Shown: positions 57,401 to 58,662 of the stretch, piece after piece
Layout of the letters: each line of letters begins with the position of its first letter
Position numbering within the stretch: position 1 is the stretch's first letter
NCBI GenBank assembly: GCA_022376515.1
Contig: WTXI01000230.1
Coordinates: 1-58,662 of the forward strand
Reading direction: 5' to 3'
From: Lactifluus volemus
Taxonomy: Eukaryota > Basidiomycota > Agaricomycetes > Russulales > Russulaceae
Length of the DNA: 58,662 nt
Notes under the pieces: model-generated
The model's database searches: none
What the model was told of the DNA's origin: nothing
The model's input: only the letters and a program-made list of their open reading frames with translations
Program-made: the position numbers and the translations under genes

Positions 57401-58662
57401 TCGTAAAACTTGATCGTTGTCGAGACAAAGTTACTATTTTGGCTGGAAGTGCTTAGCATCAAGAGCAGTGTGCCCCTTGCTTTACGGGCAATGTCGTTCC
57501 TGTCGACGTGGTTGCAGCAGGAGGTAGGTTCTCCTCACAATTCAGTATGACATGCGGTGACTTTTGGGTAAAAAATAATAGGGTTCGCAAACGGAGGTGA
57601 AGAATTTGTTGGGATTTGTGAATGATGCGTCGAGATTTGTGCGGTATTTCGGAATGGCGATGGCAAGGAGCACTCCGCATATCTATGTCTCGGCGCTCCC
57701 ATTCACACCCAGCTCTTCCCACATCTTCAATCGATACATTCGCAAATTCCCTTATACATTGACGGATGGAACGTGGGCAGTTGTCTCACTGGCCGGCATC
57801 GGAAATGGTGATTCAAGCACATGATGGCCCGGTCTTCTGTTGCTTTCTCCCAGATGGGCAGCGCGTCGCATCGGCCTCGCGATAAAACGATTCGGGTGTG
57901 GGATGCCACAACGGGACAGATGGTAGCGGGCCCGTTTACTGGACACACCATTCGGTCAATTCTGTTGCATTCTCGCCGGATGGCTGCGCATACGCATCGG
58001 CCTCGACGATAATACGATTCGGGTGTGGGACGCGACAACGGGACAGATGTAACGGGCCCATTTACTGGACACACCCATTGGGTCATTCTGTTGCGTTCTC
58101 GCCGGACGGGACTGCGCATCGCATCGGCCTCGGACGATAATACGATTCGGGGTGTGGGACGCGACAACGGGACAGACTGTACGGGCCCGTTTACTGGACA
58201 CACCGATTCGGGTCTATTCTGTTGCATTCTCGCCAGACGGACTGCGCATCGCATCGGCCCTCGGACGATAATCGATTCGGTGTGGGGATGCACAACGGGA
58301 CAGATGGTAGCGGGCCCGTTTACTGGACACACCATTGGTCAATTCTGTTGCATTCTCGCCAGACGGACTGCGCATCGCATCGGCCTCGGCGATAAACGAT
58401 TCGGGTGTGGGATGCCACAACGGGACAGATGTAGCGGGCCCGTTTACTGGACACACCATTGGTCAATTCTGTTGCATTCTCGCCAGACGGACTGCGCATC
58501 GCATCGGCCTCGTCGATAAACGATTCGGGTGTGGGATGCCACAACGGACAGATGGTAGCGGGCCCGTTTACTGGACACACCGATTGGTCATTCTGTTGCA
58601 TTCTCGCCAGACGGACTGCGCATCGCATCGGCCTCGGACGATAAACGATTCGGGTGTGGGAA
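54493..58662 (+). pseudogene. C2-NACHT-WD40 NLR/STAND protein (locus 2), multiply frame-broken, runs off the window
   Basis: Paralogue of locus 1 in the opposite orientation. Recognisable in order: MSNISRSQVSEIQLS start (54493); C2 segment (GKKRRFYATFTDGDR, VEWNETVNTL); ELDVIFDNADR; helical region (55500-55772, RDDNVRTLLEAIRDGFEF); NACHT with QAGTGKSS coded near 56165 and PILIVIDALDESGD near 56440-56475; AAVACGFINSPPASFGFS (56770-56815); a pre-propeller helix (LLGFVNDASRFVRYFGMA, 57604); then WD40 repeats to 58662. At least six places need a one- or two-base correction (for example near 56050, 56150, 56250, 56720, 56945 and within almost every WD40 unit), and the first donor is out of phase compared with locus 1. 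No single product can be proposed. The density of one-base indels may reflect low consensus quality rather than decay. Confidence 0.8.
57850..58662 (+). repeat. Near-identical WD40 repeat array (locus 2, incomplete)
   Basis: About six and a half units of 125-129 bp share almost unchanged blocks (GGGCCCGTTTACTGGACACA, TTCTCGCCAGACGGACTGCG, GCATCGCATCGGCCTCG). Units differ mainly by one-base indels in short homopolymers. The array continues beyond the window. Confidence 0.88.

Noticed and set aside
57840..58662. Possible CRISPR-like array
   Set aside because: The regular 126-bp period is a WD40 coding repeat; there are no short direct repeats with unique spacers, and the genome is eukaryotic.

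Overview
This window looks like an accessory region of a filamentous fungus, most likely an Agaricomycete basidiomycete close to Rhizoctonia. That is an inference from intron-rich genes (about 45-70 nt introns), C2-NACHT-WD40 proteins, fungal SLATT-type two-TM proteins, a Crinkler-type gene, and a Tad-like LINE and a Ty1/copia element. No database could be searched, so family names rest on motif recognition. Exon boundaries were worked out by hand from reading frame, splice sites and paralogue comparison.

Layout, left half (2-35 kb). Four related loci encode a two-transmembrane SLATT-like protein. Two can be read through (11.7-12.9 kb, 17.4-18.4 kb) and two are decayed (2.2-3.2 kb, 22.6-23.5 kb). 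Three of the four (A, C, D) are followed by a convergent O-acetylhomoserine sulfhydrylase (MET17-like) copy: a relic at 10.9 kb, an intact 10-exon gene at 18.7-20.5 kb, and a second 10-exon gene at 24.6-34.7 kb. This suggests tandem duplication of a SLATT-MET17 segment. A six-exon Crinkler/P-loop NTPase gene (13.5-16.0 kb) and a decayed RPB7 copy (21.5-22.2 kb) lie in between. A young copia element with identical 145-bp LTRs (4.4-10.3 kb) split the first unit.

The second MET17 gene carries a nested insertion in one intron. A TIR transposon (25768-34024, TA duplication) itself holds a LINE (26890-33830, 14-bp target-site duplication). All ten exons remain in frame, but intron 5 grew from about 50 nt to 8.3 kb.

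Right half (35-58.7 kb). After a gene-poor stretch come three intact SLATT-like genes with near-identical exon architecture (38.0-39.5 kb +, 41.0-42.6 kb -, 44.3-45.8 kb -). Two C2-NACHT-WD40 (NLR/STAND) loci then lie head to head: one on the minus strand (46.1-51.8 kb, 14 WD40 repeats, intact NACHT and propeller exons but frame problems near its N-terminus), and one on the plus strand (54.5 kb to the window end) with many single-base frame breaks and a nearly homogeneous WD40 repeat array.

Taken together, the region combines candidate sensors (NACHT-WD40), candidate membrane effectors (seven SLATT-like loci) and a Crinkler-type NTPase. It reads as a fast-evolving biological-conflict island reshaped by duplication and transposons. 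A functional link among these families is a hypothesis from co-location and known family biology, not something the sequence proves.
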